From CAYSNP01 sp964432485 (GTDB taxonomy: Bacteria; Bacillota; Clostridia; Christensenellales; DTU072): a stretch of 50,911 nucleotides of DNA. The translations under genes were made by a program, and so were the position numbers. The first letter of the stretch is position 1. Each line of letters starts with the position of its first letter. The stretch covers positions 1 to 50,911 of the forward strand of contig CAYSNP010000011.1 in the NCBI GenBank assembly GCA_964432485.1, read 5' to 3'. Positions 35,101 to 41,545 of the stretch are shown here, one piece after another. Below the pieces are notes generated by a model. That model saw nothing but the letters and a program-made list of their open reading frames with translations. It made no database searches and had not been told where the DNA came from.

Positions 35101-37146
35101 TTCGGGCAAAGTATATGAGGTATTCAGCCCCAGCGGGTCGCCCATAAATGAGCCTAGCAAGCCGGATAGGTCCACCTCTTCATCATTTTGGAAGGTGAAT
35201 TTACCATTGATTTCTGCGCTGTATGTCTCTATCCTGCCCAGCGGCTTATACTCGTCTAACTTAGAGGGAAAGACCATATAGACCTCTTCGCCAACCTTTT
35301 CCGGCCAAAGGATAAGTTGCATCATTAAGTCTGCTGTGCCGGTATCGTTATAATCAGAGAAAAACTTAATCGTAATCTCGTTAGTGTCCACATCAAAAGT
35401 GATATAGAACCAAGATTGCTCAAGTAATTTTTTTGAATTGGTAACACCTAATACGGTTGCAATTTCGTCCAAGTCCATGCCTAAATAAATATTGATAATG
35501 CTTACAATATCTTCCGTAGAATAGTCTATCCCTTTTTCTTCATATAAAATATCCTTAACTAATTGCAAATCTACTTTTATGTTAACGCTATTCTTTTCCT
35601 GACCGTTGGCTTTTTTGGTGCTTTCCATTTTGTCCATAATCGCTTCCATAAGCCTATCAGATTTAGAATCTTCCTTAGGTTTGACAAAATCATCCACAAA
35701 AGATATAAGGAAGTTGTCAAAGAAGTTAAAAGCTGTTTTTAAGATTTTTGCTAAATCAAAATTGTCCATATAAGCCTTAGGCAGACCTATATCGCTTAAC
35801 TTAACACCTCCATAGGCGTGTTCCAGCCCTGTGGTATCTATATATGTTTTTTCGTTAATGTAATAAAGCCCTAACATAAGCTCTTCATTACTTCTATCCC
35901 TAAACTCGGCAAACACCCGATTCCTGTCATTGTCATCAGGATTGACATCTGTGCGGATAATACCATCCATTATCAAGTCCTGGAAAGAAGGCAAATGCAG
36001 CTCGGCCTTAAACTCATACTTGCCTTGGTCATAGCCTACATAACCTTCCTTATCTATTTTAATCTCCCCTCTTGGTCTTTCATCATAATTAAACTCTAAA
36101 GTACTTATAAAAGGTACATTTTGGTCTTGGGAAAGGCTGGTACCCTCCAGGTCTATGGTAACCCCTCTAAGCAGATAATACTTGCCGTCGCTATACTCAT
36201 CTTTGGTGTTATCTTTGCGGTCAAGCATTTCGGTTGTAAAGACAATATCAGCATTAAGAGTAAGTATCTCTATATTGCCTAGCACAGAAAAATCAAAACC
36301 TAAATACTTGTTAGTTAGCGGGTCCACCTTGTCCTCGTACGGGCTAAAGAAATCTTGAATAATATTGGTTAGGCTGTCAGTAATTAGATTTAATTGAACA
36401 TTGTAAAACAAGATAGTGTCAATATCTTCTTCATGTCTTACCTTTTTATAGTTAGAAGTGACAGCGTGCGACAATAGGGTCTTAATTGCGCTTTCGTCGG
36501 TATCTTCTTCGCCTACCTCGTTAAGAATGCCGCCGCTGACCAGTAGCTCTTCAATATTAAAAGAGGTGATTGCCCTTACAAACTGCTGATATGCAACCGT
36601 ATCACCAAAATCATAGAAAATACGCTTCTCGCCTTGCAAGTTTAAATATAAATGATTGCCTCTGTCTGCGCTGTTCGGATTGATACCGTCAAAGTAATAA
36701 CCTATCAGTAGGTCATTTGTTTTACCATCATACCATTCCAGCACAATATCATTCTTTTTGATAAGTTCGTTATGCTCCTCTAACTTGGCGGTATCTATAA
36801 TACCGTCCACCTCATAAGGTACAGAATTAAAATTGCCTTCGATATTAAGTATAAAACTTGCGCCTGTGTCCGTATCAATCTTGAATCCGATATTGAGATA
36901 ATATGCATTAGAGTCCGCATCACGCTCGTTCAATTGCTCCTGCAAATGGGTGATAGAACTATCCGCTTGCCATATTGCTTGCTCCTTGCTGGTAAAATCC
37001 TTATTAAGCTGATTAGCCTCGTTGTCAATTATTTGGAAGGGGTCTATCACCTTGTCTCCGGGAGGAGTACAAGAAGAAAGCGCAACCAAAGCTGCAACTA
37101 TAACTAAGAAGACAATGAATTTCTTTTTGTTAGATGAAGCTGACAT
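29167..37146 (-). CDS. Giant repeat lipoprotein (2659 aa) with IDPY repeats
   Basis: I chose ATG 37146 because GGAGG is about 6 nt upstream and it gives a clean signal peptide with lipobox LSSC (Cys about 24); a longer in-frame ORF starts within the leader. Residues about 35-800 are the N-terminal module shared with the downstream giant (GNHLYLNLQGEKRIFYDFGD, YYINEKTYIDTTGL). Residues about 850-2640 are Ig-like units with IDPY-type motifs at about 1117, 1131, 1489, 1600, 2030, 2143, 2245, 2458 and 2580. Two homologous inserts of about 65-70 aa lie at about 993-1062 and 1222-1286 (W-FNG-ELVLQ-KD...GGKY...YFTF-G). It lacks the MBG and beta-helix end of its partner. It is the first gene of the operon, 49 bp before the second giant. 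Function unknown; a surface fibre or scaffold is inference. Confidence 0.8.
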   Translation of the reverse strand: MSASSNKKKFIVFLVIVAALVALSSCTPPGDKVIDPFQIIDNEANQLNKDFTSKEQAIWQADSSITHLQEQLNERDADSNAYYLNIGFKIDTDTGASFILNIEGNFNSVPYEVDGIIDTAKLEEHNELIKKNDIVLEWYDGKTNDLLIGYYFDGINPNSADRGNHLYLNLQGEKRIFYDFGDTVAYQQFVRAITSFNIEELLVSGGILNEVGEEDTDESAIKTLLSHAVTSNYKKVRHEEDIDTILFYNVQLNLITDSLTNIIQDFFSPYEDKVDPLTNKYLGFDFSVLGNIEILTLNADIVFTTEMLDRKDNTKDEYSDGKYYLLRGVTIDLEGTSLSQDQNVPFISTLEFNYDERPRGEIKIDKEGYVGYDQGKYEFKAELHLPSFQDLIMDGIIRTDVNPDDNDRNRVFAEFRDRSNEELMLGLYYINEKTYIDTTGLEHAYGGVKLSDIGLPKAYMDNFDLAKILKTAFNFFDNFLISFVDDFVKPKEDSKSDRLMEAIMDKMESTKKANGQEKNSVNIKVDLQLVKDILYEEKGIDYSTEDIVSIINIYLGMDLDEIATVLGVTNSKKLLEQSWFYITFDVDTNEITIKFFSDYNDTGTADLMMQLILWPEKVGEEVYMVFPSKLDEYKPLGRIETYSAEINGKFTFQNDEEVDLSGLLGSFMGDPLGLNTSYTLPEKAALEINLLFDQYIREQTLEGGRQVQKSRNAFILRAFISDNQGNELDVFRVYANDVSFKSDATIEDLGYIWVDLVCLPDIPKFKIREDIVLNAFSVYMGESGVVKEGTSLGVTTILAAILEDSWPVFEPEVINITSSNETLRKIFGVNSLIGDLNAKVGLKQRVKGIDHLEKDFANYRVSNFADISGANPYEIKLHETLDVIFDYGNYQIVVPMKVAYDRDSIAIVENQVNYNVKIHDTFMGVTRGYTVRLTGGVGSRNKITDIKASSNNNFVWEPLEPIPISIVADYAGGQYTYYNVLYTFYDEANELNWSFNGTELVLQEKDSEATYIRLQKGGKYYFDSGIETLYFTFNGTRLKKEENKEYTVYTLLQANGLYSYMPQLEDFNLSQVGVEGGTFVTTLTIGKGMMATFSKDVTIKVTNRKIDTEETRRVITDPYSLDRTRASVADEITIDPYEYILAKYRYFATPANQGKTNQDFINSYFGQFNITINFMGDTPSYTGKFASWKFDQFAPDPSNPDHYDSRIWVEQDITPAGAQSFYWAFNGSELVLQTKDPFLTYNRLELGGKYIYNDGGQFSYFTFDGLELIPEEGLEGIDYTAIFANELYSYTTDGTYSTYMHTMFKGQVILLKVNVVARTFKELQFEGEAQPNVYTVDVLLGDTYTIPTRAKIIFEEVDAEGNNYYIDLINLDPIINFNLTWSNPAAIDVNINGTEHPFGPEKNNLTSARISLFDSDRTVGVGEWFPAPYAIVKVLCPPKIVPTVEPMIIDDVQGIRAIYSMEGDDAIYGDFASSMIRIGDNQNYGMYEVDPFNPSSWIIPKVVTIYFESGYTREYTVEWDTTKNIVQFHNGEYRFIHIGYLGDNECYYRLEAQIGNEDIGYQTIVLAIRKLTSNIVDAAFTGHEGINISGSLATGYDTEIDPFEEFKLPTKIIVNFADGASREYATAWQESLSYVPGTSFTITTKLGDSSNPYFAIEHLFELMVSIKKLTVTGITITNMPDNNIIIDIDYQNKIINISGIILNSDGLVETITFDGDTLFDNLYENIKYILQEFSLTFHEITDTYVITPNLYNYSTLFDTQETIKAQGQDLTIGLARYPDSIDFTVNVKATGGRPLKQLEEHEMLISIKPYELDGTFNYPNGLDLSAQAILITYADYSTAIFNLSEWRVITCPNPNYNIGDTITVISESDVKKGGIWRLCSRLPDGSNIIRIFDIAIIDVGPNYGTIEGYEGNLPIVGGKITIKDIYAFYPLQNNINIRTLPTTICITIYHNIVVDDIQWTLVSGLASALSQVNYQTGFTEQVIATTQILGQEIKLKLEVLPCVIKSVSVEDTVRGGTEIESSDTQPKLFFDPYHNSPYNGFFQFLELHYIVKFASGNTHKFTSLQFLINGFYASTIPYDITGHKMAISGEDVPNSKLVKLHATLPDGQALNIDVQFYNKTFVGIGLLESVGANNNIIDTYYIDPYDEDIVVPYNVYIKFQEGRDLHMEDIGWTLPQGFRIDYRGGNYTDADPTDSVNTNLTKQLAGYGVTVQKAYWDLVVYKRELSSYTLNQINNENNPYFHITDPYAGRVQDLPEKVVKDGYNPNDDDIGVPFSDLSIVWSLTDLDITYTGTTNLVDGYMLVVGYIKNAEVGQRVEIRLFIDRWEFNSLFDEYNLMNPANFVFSRIDNKSLPHNYTIRFKITNARTGVVSYNEIAFVAECYAESEDKHIIYWNENGKLQARNADVPIATDFSIGNPYKAKVGISTIAVYYQYQTPSVTRLDFGYQLGGKNEVILVLNPFAPAFPDTPIAIEGTSDQVNFVALDQIFTVSITWPEWDPVAESKYLKGGIRYGYPAVVTLKVVNEYNIVTYQTQTVFRVNLLFLDMTQIQISEVNASSIPTTMYATAKSTYVAGTYEGQVNPYGDIYTDYAPYEGLNYHIYDALTKGYQDLGIDTFSLYYYNITWQPVPDPIGPDTILRSVNFMLNNKQFYSNHLRIKVV

Positions 37147-37310
37147 TAATAACCTCCAAACAATTACAGCCCTAACTAAGCTATAATTGCGCTCTTTACA
37201 AATGAGTCTTGCAACCGACAGCTGCTCCTTCGACTGCATGATATATAGTATTTCGCTACTACATCGTGCGCCTCAAAAGATAACGGGGCGCAATATTCTA
37301 TTATATATAT
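37147..37310 (-). promoter_or_regulatory. Structured 5' leader of the giant-lipoprotein operon
   Basis: Leader of about 160 nt between the predicted start site and the first giant. Three successive hairpins overlap at their edges: GCGCC/GGCGC (37291-37268), a long interrupted stem around TAGTA-GCGAAA-TACTA closed by GCA/TGC (37269-37236), and GCAGTCG/CGGTTGC with two wobbles (37237-37211). Because neighbouring stems share 2 nt they cannot all extend fully at once, a layout compatible with a switch. I do not recognise it as a known riboswitch class. Confidence 0.4.
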
Positions 37311-37316
37311 AGCAAT

Positions 37317-37345
37317 ATTATAATCAAAAGATGGTAATAAGTCAA
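37317..37345 (-). promoter_or_regulatory. Sigma-A promoter of the giant-lipoprotein operon
   Basis: Minus strand TTGACT (37345-37340), a 17-bp spacer and consensus TATAAT (37322-37317). No other promoter this good lies between it and the first giant. The 37346-37600 interval between this and the rpmH promoter holds an AGGTAAA/TTTACCT inverted repeat (37378-37402) without a T-tract, no ORF I can support, and no DnaA-box cluster that I can see. Confidence 0.88.
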
Positions 37346-37601
37346 TAGTGAATTTGAAAAACAAAGGCATTATTTTTAGGTAAAAGAAGTAGCTATTTAC
37401 CTTAGAAAATGCATATAAGCGTGATAATTATGACTATATGGTATTTTTTGGCAAGCTGACCACCTTTAAGACAAAGCAAAAAGCGAAATATTTTACTTTT
37501 TATTTTTAACTCGGCAAACTTTTGCTATTTTATTTAATAATATTAGTAGCGACATACCGCAAAAGAGGCAGCGGCAGACCTGCTTGCTAAGAGCAAAATA
37601 C

Positions 37602-37630
37602 TTGACTTTATACGCTGATTGAAGTATTAT
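37602..37630 (+). promoter_or_regulatory. Sigma-A promoter of rpmH-rnpA
   Basis: TTGACT (37602-37607), a 17-bp spacer and TATTAT (37625-37630), leaving a leader of about 52 nt before rpmH. Confidence 0.88.
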
Positions 37631-37689
37631 TAACAATAGCTTGTTTTCAGGATTAAAAGATAGCTACCAAAAAAGGCAGGATTACATAT

Positions 37690-37824
37690 ATGAAACGAAC
37701 TTACCAACCTAAGAAACGACAAGCCAGCAAAGTGCATGGATTTAGGGCCAGAATGAAGAGTGCGGGGGGCAAGAAAGCAATTAAAAGGCGTCGTAATAAG
37801 GGCAGAACAAGGCTTTCTGCTTGA
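37690..37824 (+). CDS. rpmH: Ribosomal protein bL34
   Basis: 44 aa: starts MKRTYQPKKRQASKVHGF and ends KRRRNKGRTRLSA, the standard bL34 sequence for the large ribosomal subunit. It is very basic, as expected. An AGG-rich ribosome binding site lies about 9 nt upstream of the ATG. rnpA begins 1 bp after its stop, the conserved rpmH-rnpA arrangement. dnaA, often found on the other side of rpmH, is absent here. Confidence 0.96.
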   Translation: MKRTYQPKKRQASKVHGFRARMKSAGGKKAIKRRRNKGRTRLSA

Positions 37825-37825
37825 A

Positions 37826-38170
37826 ATGAACAAAATTTACCGTCTAACCCAAAGAGGCAGTTTTACTTATATTTATAAAAAAGGAAAACGGGCCTTCGAT
37901 AAGCTGATTACACTCTATTATGTGGATGCTTATAACTTAAAAATAGGTGTTAGTGTAAGTAAAAAAGTGGGCAATAGTGTGGTTAGGAATAAAGTAAAAC
38001 GCCGTATAAAAGAAGTTTTTAGGCAAATAATTCCTTTTGTAATACCCGCTTACAATATTGTCATAGTAGCAAGGCAAGGCATTGAAAATGCTTCTTATGC
38101 TGAAATTAGTAAATCAATAGAACAAGTTTTACAAAAAGAAAAACTTTTAGCAAGACAGGTGCAAGGGTGA
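37826..38170 (+). CDS. rnpA: Ribonuclease P protein component
   Basis: 114 aa, typical length. Protein subunit that helps RNase P RNA bind precursor tRNA. The signature KKVGNSVVRNKVKRRIKEVFRQ (about residues 49-70) is intact, and the N-terminal RLTQRGSFTYIYKKGKR matches the family. I chose ATG 37826 (MNKIYRL) rather than a longer in-frame extension that would overlap rpmH. The stop overlaps the GTG start of yidD (GTGA). Confidence 0.94.
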   Translation: MNKIYRLTQRGSFTYIYKKGKRAFDKLITLYYVDAYNLKIGVSVSKKVGNSVVRNKVKRRIKEVFRQIIPFVIPAYNIVIVARQGIENASYAEISKSIEQVLQKEKLLARQVQG

Positions 38171-38409
38171 AGCGCTTTTGTAGAGCACTGATAATGGCAT
38201 ATAAAAAATATTTATCTCCTTACATTGGCAGGGATTGCATTTATACGCCTACATGTTCAATGTATACATTAGACGCTATTGAGCAATATGGGTGCGCCAG
38301 AGGTATCCTTATGGGGATAGCCAGGATTGCCCGCTGTAATCCTTTTGCAAAAGGGGGCTTCGACCCTGTTAAAGAAAATCTGAGAGGAAAAGCAAAATGG
38401 ACGCTTTGA
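38167..38409 (+). CDS. yidD: Membrane protein insertion efficiency factor YidD
   Basis: 80 aa starting at GTG, which overlaps the rnpA stop. The family core is clear: AYKKYLSPYIGRDCIYTPTCSMYTLDAIEQYG (about 11-42) with the conserved Cys pair, then RIARCNPFAKGGFDPV (about 56-71). It is a small, amphipathic, membrane-associated protein that assists YidC/Sec insertion. It overlaps yidC by 13 bp, so the two are probably translationally coupled. Confidence 0.93.
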   Translation: MKRFCRALIMAYKKYLSPYIGRDCIYTPTCSMYTLDAIEQYGCARGILMGIARIARCNPFAKGGFDPVKENLRGKAKWTL

Positions 38410-39506
38410 TGATTTGTGTAACCGACCTTAATCTTATAGGCAAATTTATTTACAATGTTTTATACCAATGGATACAAGAATGGGGGAGCGGCATCTCTTG
38501 GATTGGTCCTTTCGGCATTACCGTAATCCTTTTTACATTAATGCTAAAGCTGATTACTTCGCCTTTTGATGTATGGCAAAAATCGCTTACGCGCAAAAAT
38601 GCAAAAATTATGGAAGTAATGCAGCCTGAATTAGAAAAAGCACAAAGGCAATGCGGAGATAATAAAGAATTATATATGCAAAAACAAAGAGAAATCTTTA
38701 AGAAGCATAACTACTCTATGTTTGCAAGCTGCTTGCCTATGATTATTACTTTGGCTATCTTTATTACTGTGTTTAGCGGCTTTAACAGCGCAGTAAAGCA
38801 TTACAACTCCTCTGTATTTGAAAATTTGCAAGTGGTATATGAAGACACCTTTAACGAAGCATATAGCGATGCTTTTGATTCAGAAAGGCAATCTTTGGCA
38901 GGCTCGGAGCTTAGCGAGACGGAAAAGGATACTGCCGCCAACAAAGCGGCTAAAGCAATTGCTACCGCTCTTGCCGAAGAAAAAGTGCTTGAATCTTATA
39001 AGCCTGAAAGAATCTTGCTGACTACCAATATTTTTATGCCTGACACTTGGGCAAAACCTATCCCTACTGCGGAAGATTATGCAGGCAAAGGGATAGGTAA
39101 ATTAAATATTGCAACTGATAAAACTATTTACGACAGAGTAATGAAGCCCATTATGAATGAGTATAACAAGCCCGGTGTTTGGAACGGATACTTAATCTTT
39201 CCTATCCTGGCATTTATCTTAAATATTTTTAGCTCAAGACTAATGGGGTCGCAAACAGCGGCTGCTCCTCCAATGCCGGGCCAAACTGAGGAGCAAAAAA
39301 AAGCGCAGGAATCCCAGCAAAAAATGATGACTTATATGATGCCTGTTATGATGGCTGTATTTGCATTTCTATATTCTACTGCATTTACGCTATACTTATT
39401 GCTTAATTCTGGGATAACTACAGCTTTTAATTTGATATATAATAGGGTGGCAAAAGTAAAGGATGCCAAAGAAAAAGACCGCTACCTTTCCACCACTATT
39501 AAATAA
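38397..39506 (+). CDS. yidC: YidC/Oxa1-family membrane protein insertase
   Basis: 369 aa, longer than the roughly 260-290 aa usual in Gram-positives. Segments: TM1 about 33-57 (ISWIGPFGITVILFTLMLKLITSPF), a cytoplasmic coiled-coil hairpin (about 60-105), TM2 about 108-128, then an extracytoplasmic insert of about 110-120 residues, TM3 about 258-276, a Gln/Glu-rich loop, and two C-terminal segments (about 305-345). The conserved Arg of the hydrophilic groove in TM1 appears as Lys (MLKL). No lipobox is seen at the N-terminus. AGAGG lies about 8 nt before ATG, inside yidD. It inserts membrane proteins alone or with Sec. Confidence 0.92.
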   Translation: MDALMICVTDLNLIGKFIYNVLYQWIQEWGSGISWIGPFGITVILFTLMLKLITSPFDVWQKSLTRKNAKIMEVMQPELEKAQRQCGDNKELYMQKQREIFKKHNYSMFASCLPMIITLAIFITVFSGFNSAVKHYNSSVFENLQVVYEDTFNEAYSDAFDSERQSLAGSELSETEKDTAANKAAKAIATALAEEKVLESYKPERILLTTNIFMPDTWAKPIPTAEDYAGKGIGKLNIATDKTIYDRVMKPIMNEYNKPGVWNGYLIFPILAFILNIFSSRLMGSQTAAAPPMPGQTEEQKKAQESQQKMMTYMMPVMMAVFAFLYSTAFTLYLLLNSGITTAFNLIYNRVAKVKDAKEKDRYLSTTIK

Positions 39507-39521
39507 GGAGAACTGATAAGA

Positions 39522-40238
39522 ATGACTACAAATGAGTTTAGAGGAGCTACAGTAGAAGAAGCTGTTGCTCAAGGTCTTTTTGAATTGGGACTGACCGAGG
39601 AAGAAGCGGATATCGAAACGCTGTCGCCGGGCGGCTTCCTTTCACAAGCTGTGGTTAGGGTGACCCCTAAGGAAATAGAGCAAGAAGCGCTCCCTTTTCC
39701 TGAAATAATAGAAAAAAGCGAAACTTTTGTTAAAGGACTGCTACAATATATTGCGCCTCATTTAGAGGTAGAAACAAGCAGTAACGAAGAAGGGATTGCT
39801 CATATAATTACAGGACCAGGTTCGGGGGCAGTAATAGGGCATAGGGGCGAAGTGTTGGACGCTATCCAATATCTTACTCTTTTAGTTGCAAATAAAGACG
39901 AGGAGCAATTCGTTAGAGTCAATATAGATGCGGCTTCTTATCGGCAAAAAAGGAAGACCACTCTTGCCGCTCTTGCTGCCAGATTGGCAAGAAAAGCGGT
40001 AGAGGGCAGCCGCAGAGTAAAAGTTGAGCCTATGAATCCTTATGAAAGGCGGATTATTCATTTTGCACTGCAAAGCAATCCCAATGTAACTACCGTATCT
40101 GAGGGCGAAGGCAAGTATCGCCATGTAGTTATTATCCCTAGCAACGAAAAACCTTACGGAGTAAGCTACGGGGGGACCAACTTTGCCAAAAAGGGACTAG
40201 GTAAAACTCGCAGATTCGGATATACTAAAAAGTATTAA
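39522..40238 (+). CDS. khpB: RNA-binding protein KhpB/Jag (Jag-N, KH, R3H)
   Basis: 238 aa. Three parts: Jag-N domain (about 1-55, FRGATVEEAVAQGLFELGLTEEEADI), a type II KH domain (about 85-150, with the GSGAVIGHRGEVLDAIQYL loop) and an R3H domain (about 155-215, ERRIIHFALQSNPNVTTVSEGEGKYRHVVIIP). The family binds RNA, partners with KhpA and influences cell division and envelope growth in Firmicutes. It sits directly after yidC (15 bp) and 2 bp before mnmE, the conserved order near the replication origin. Confidence 0.94.
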   Translation: MTTNEFRGATVEEAVAQGLFELGLTEEEADIETLSPGGFLSQAVVRVTPKEIEQEALPFPEIIEKSETFVKGLLQYIAPHLEVETSSNEEGIAHIITGPGSGAVIGHRGEVLDAIQYLTLLVANKDEEQFVRVNIDAASYRQKRKTTLAALAARLARKAVEGSRRVKVEPMNPYERRIIHFALQSNPNVTTVSEGEGKYRHVVIIPSNEKPYGVSYGGTNFAKKGLGKTRRFGYTKKY

Positions 40239-40240
40239 GA

Positions 40241-41545
40241 ATGGATACTATAGTAGCAATTGCAACCGGCCTTACTCCGGCAGGGGTAGGTATTGTCAGG
40301 ATATCGGGGGAGCGGGCGCTAGAGTTGGCAAAAAGTATATTTGTCAAGAAAACTGCCGAATGGTCGCCTAATTATATGTATTTGGGTACCGTAAATGGCG
40401 AAACATTTAAGGAGCAGGCATTCTGTGTTTACTTCAAAATGCCTTTTTCATTTACAGGAGAAGATATAATAGAACTGCATTGCCATGGCGGGCCGGGGGT
40501 ACTTTCCGCAGTTTCCCGCTTGGTGCAAAGCAAGGGTGCTAGGCAGGCTTATGCGGGAGAGTTTACCCGCAGAGCTTTTCTAAACGGTAAAGTTAATTTA
40601 GCGCAAGCCGAAGGCATTGCAGAGCTGACTCGTGCAGAAAATGAAGCGGGGATAATGCAAGCGTATAGATTGGCAAGCGGCGAAGTTTCCAAAACTATTG
40701 CAGAGTGCGAGCAAGATTTGCTTATTGCCGCAAGCAATGTAGAAGCGGTGCTGGACTATCCTGAGGAGCTTACTGACGACCTTGCCGCACCTACTTTAGA
40801 ATTGCTGCAAACTTGCTTGCAAAAACTACTGAAATTATATAAAAATGCACAGCATCGCCGTTTTATCAATGAAGGCATAAATGTAACAATAGCGGGCGCG
40901 CCAAATGTGGGCAAAAGCTCATTGCTTAACGCTATCATTCAAGATGAAAGGGCAATAGTAACAGAGATTGCAGGCACTACCAGAGATACTCTTAGCGAGG
41001 CGGTAATGATTGGCGGGGTAAAATACCGCTTTATTGATACTGCAGGTATGCGTAAGTCGCAAGATACTATTGAGAAAATAGGGATTGAAAGAGCACAAAA
41101 CGCCATTGCCAATGCCGATTTAGTATTGCATATTTTGGATTTAAGCTGTAAGGGCAATGACGATACCACCTTTTTGCCTAAGGACAAAAAAATTATTACT
41201 GTAGGCAATAAGTTGGATATAAAGAAATTCGACAAAAAAGCGGATATATATATAAGCTGCAAAACTAAAGAAAATATTGAAGAATTAATAAAACAAATAA
41301 CGCAAAAGACAAATGCAGAAATGCTTACCGATACAGTAATTATGACTAATGAAAGGCATATTGCTTGCGTTAAAAATGCTATTGAAGCCTTAGAAAGCGC
41401 AACCAAAAACTACAATAAAGTTACCCCTGATTGTACTGCAGTAGATATTAGAGGGGCTTACTCGGCACTTGCTCAAGTTACAGGCAGCGATGTAAACGAA
41501 GCAATTGTTGACCAAATCTTTTCTTCTTTTTGCGTAGGTAAGTAA
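40241..41545 (+). CDS. mnmE: tRNA uridine-5-carboxymethylaminomethyl modification GTPase
   Basis: 434 aa, slightly shorter than the usual 455-460. N-terminal formyl-THF-binding domain (TIVAIATGLTPAGVGIVRISG at the start), a helical domain, and an inserted G domain with G1 GAPNVGKSS (about 223), G2 AGTTRD, G3 DTAGM and G4 NKLD (about 326). The C-terminal catalytic Cys motif FCVGK closes the protein. With MnmG it modifies wobble U34 of several tRNAs. mnmG, its usual downstream neighbour, is missing here; the gene instead ends back to back with the convergent dtd (41545/41546) with no room for a terminator. Confidence 0.95.
   Translation: MDTIVAIATGLTPAGVGIVRISGERALELAKSIFVKKTAEWSPNYMYLGTVNGETFKEQAFCVYFKMPFSFTGEDIIELHCHGGPGVLSAVSRLVQSKGARQAYAGEFTRRAFLNGKVNLAQAEGIAELTRAENEAGIMQAYRLASGEVSKTIAECEQDLLIAASNVEAVLDYPEELTDDLAAPTLELLQTCLQKLLKLYKNAQHRRFINEGINVTIAGAPNVGKSSLLNAIIQDERAIVTEIAGTTRDTLSEAVMIGGVKYRFIDTAGMRKSQDTIEKIGIERAQNAIANADLVLHILDLSCKGNDDTTFLPKDKKIITVGNKLDIKKFDKKADIYISCKTKENIEELIKQITQKTNAEMLTDTVIMTNERHIACVKNAIEALESATKNYNKVTPDCTAVDIRGAYSALAQVTGSDVNEAIVDQIFSSFCVGK

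Noticed and set aside
37147..37239. Longer in-frame N-terminus for the first giant
   Set aside because: It would translate the structured leader and bury the signal peptide; GGAGG and the lipobox fix the start at 37146.
37346..37600. Possible replication origin upstream of rpmH
   Set aside because: I see no TTATNCACA-type cluster, no AT-rich repeat unit and no dnaA, so an oriC call is not supported.
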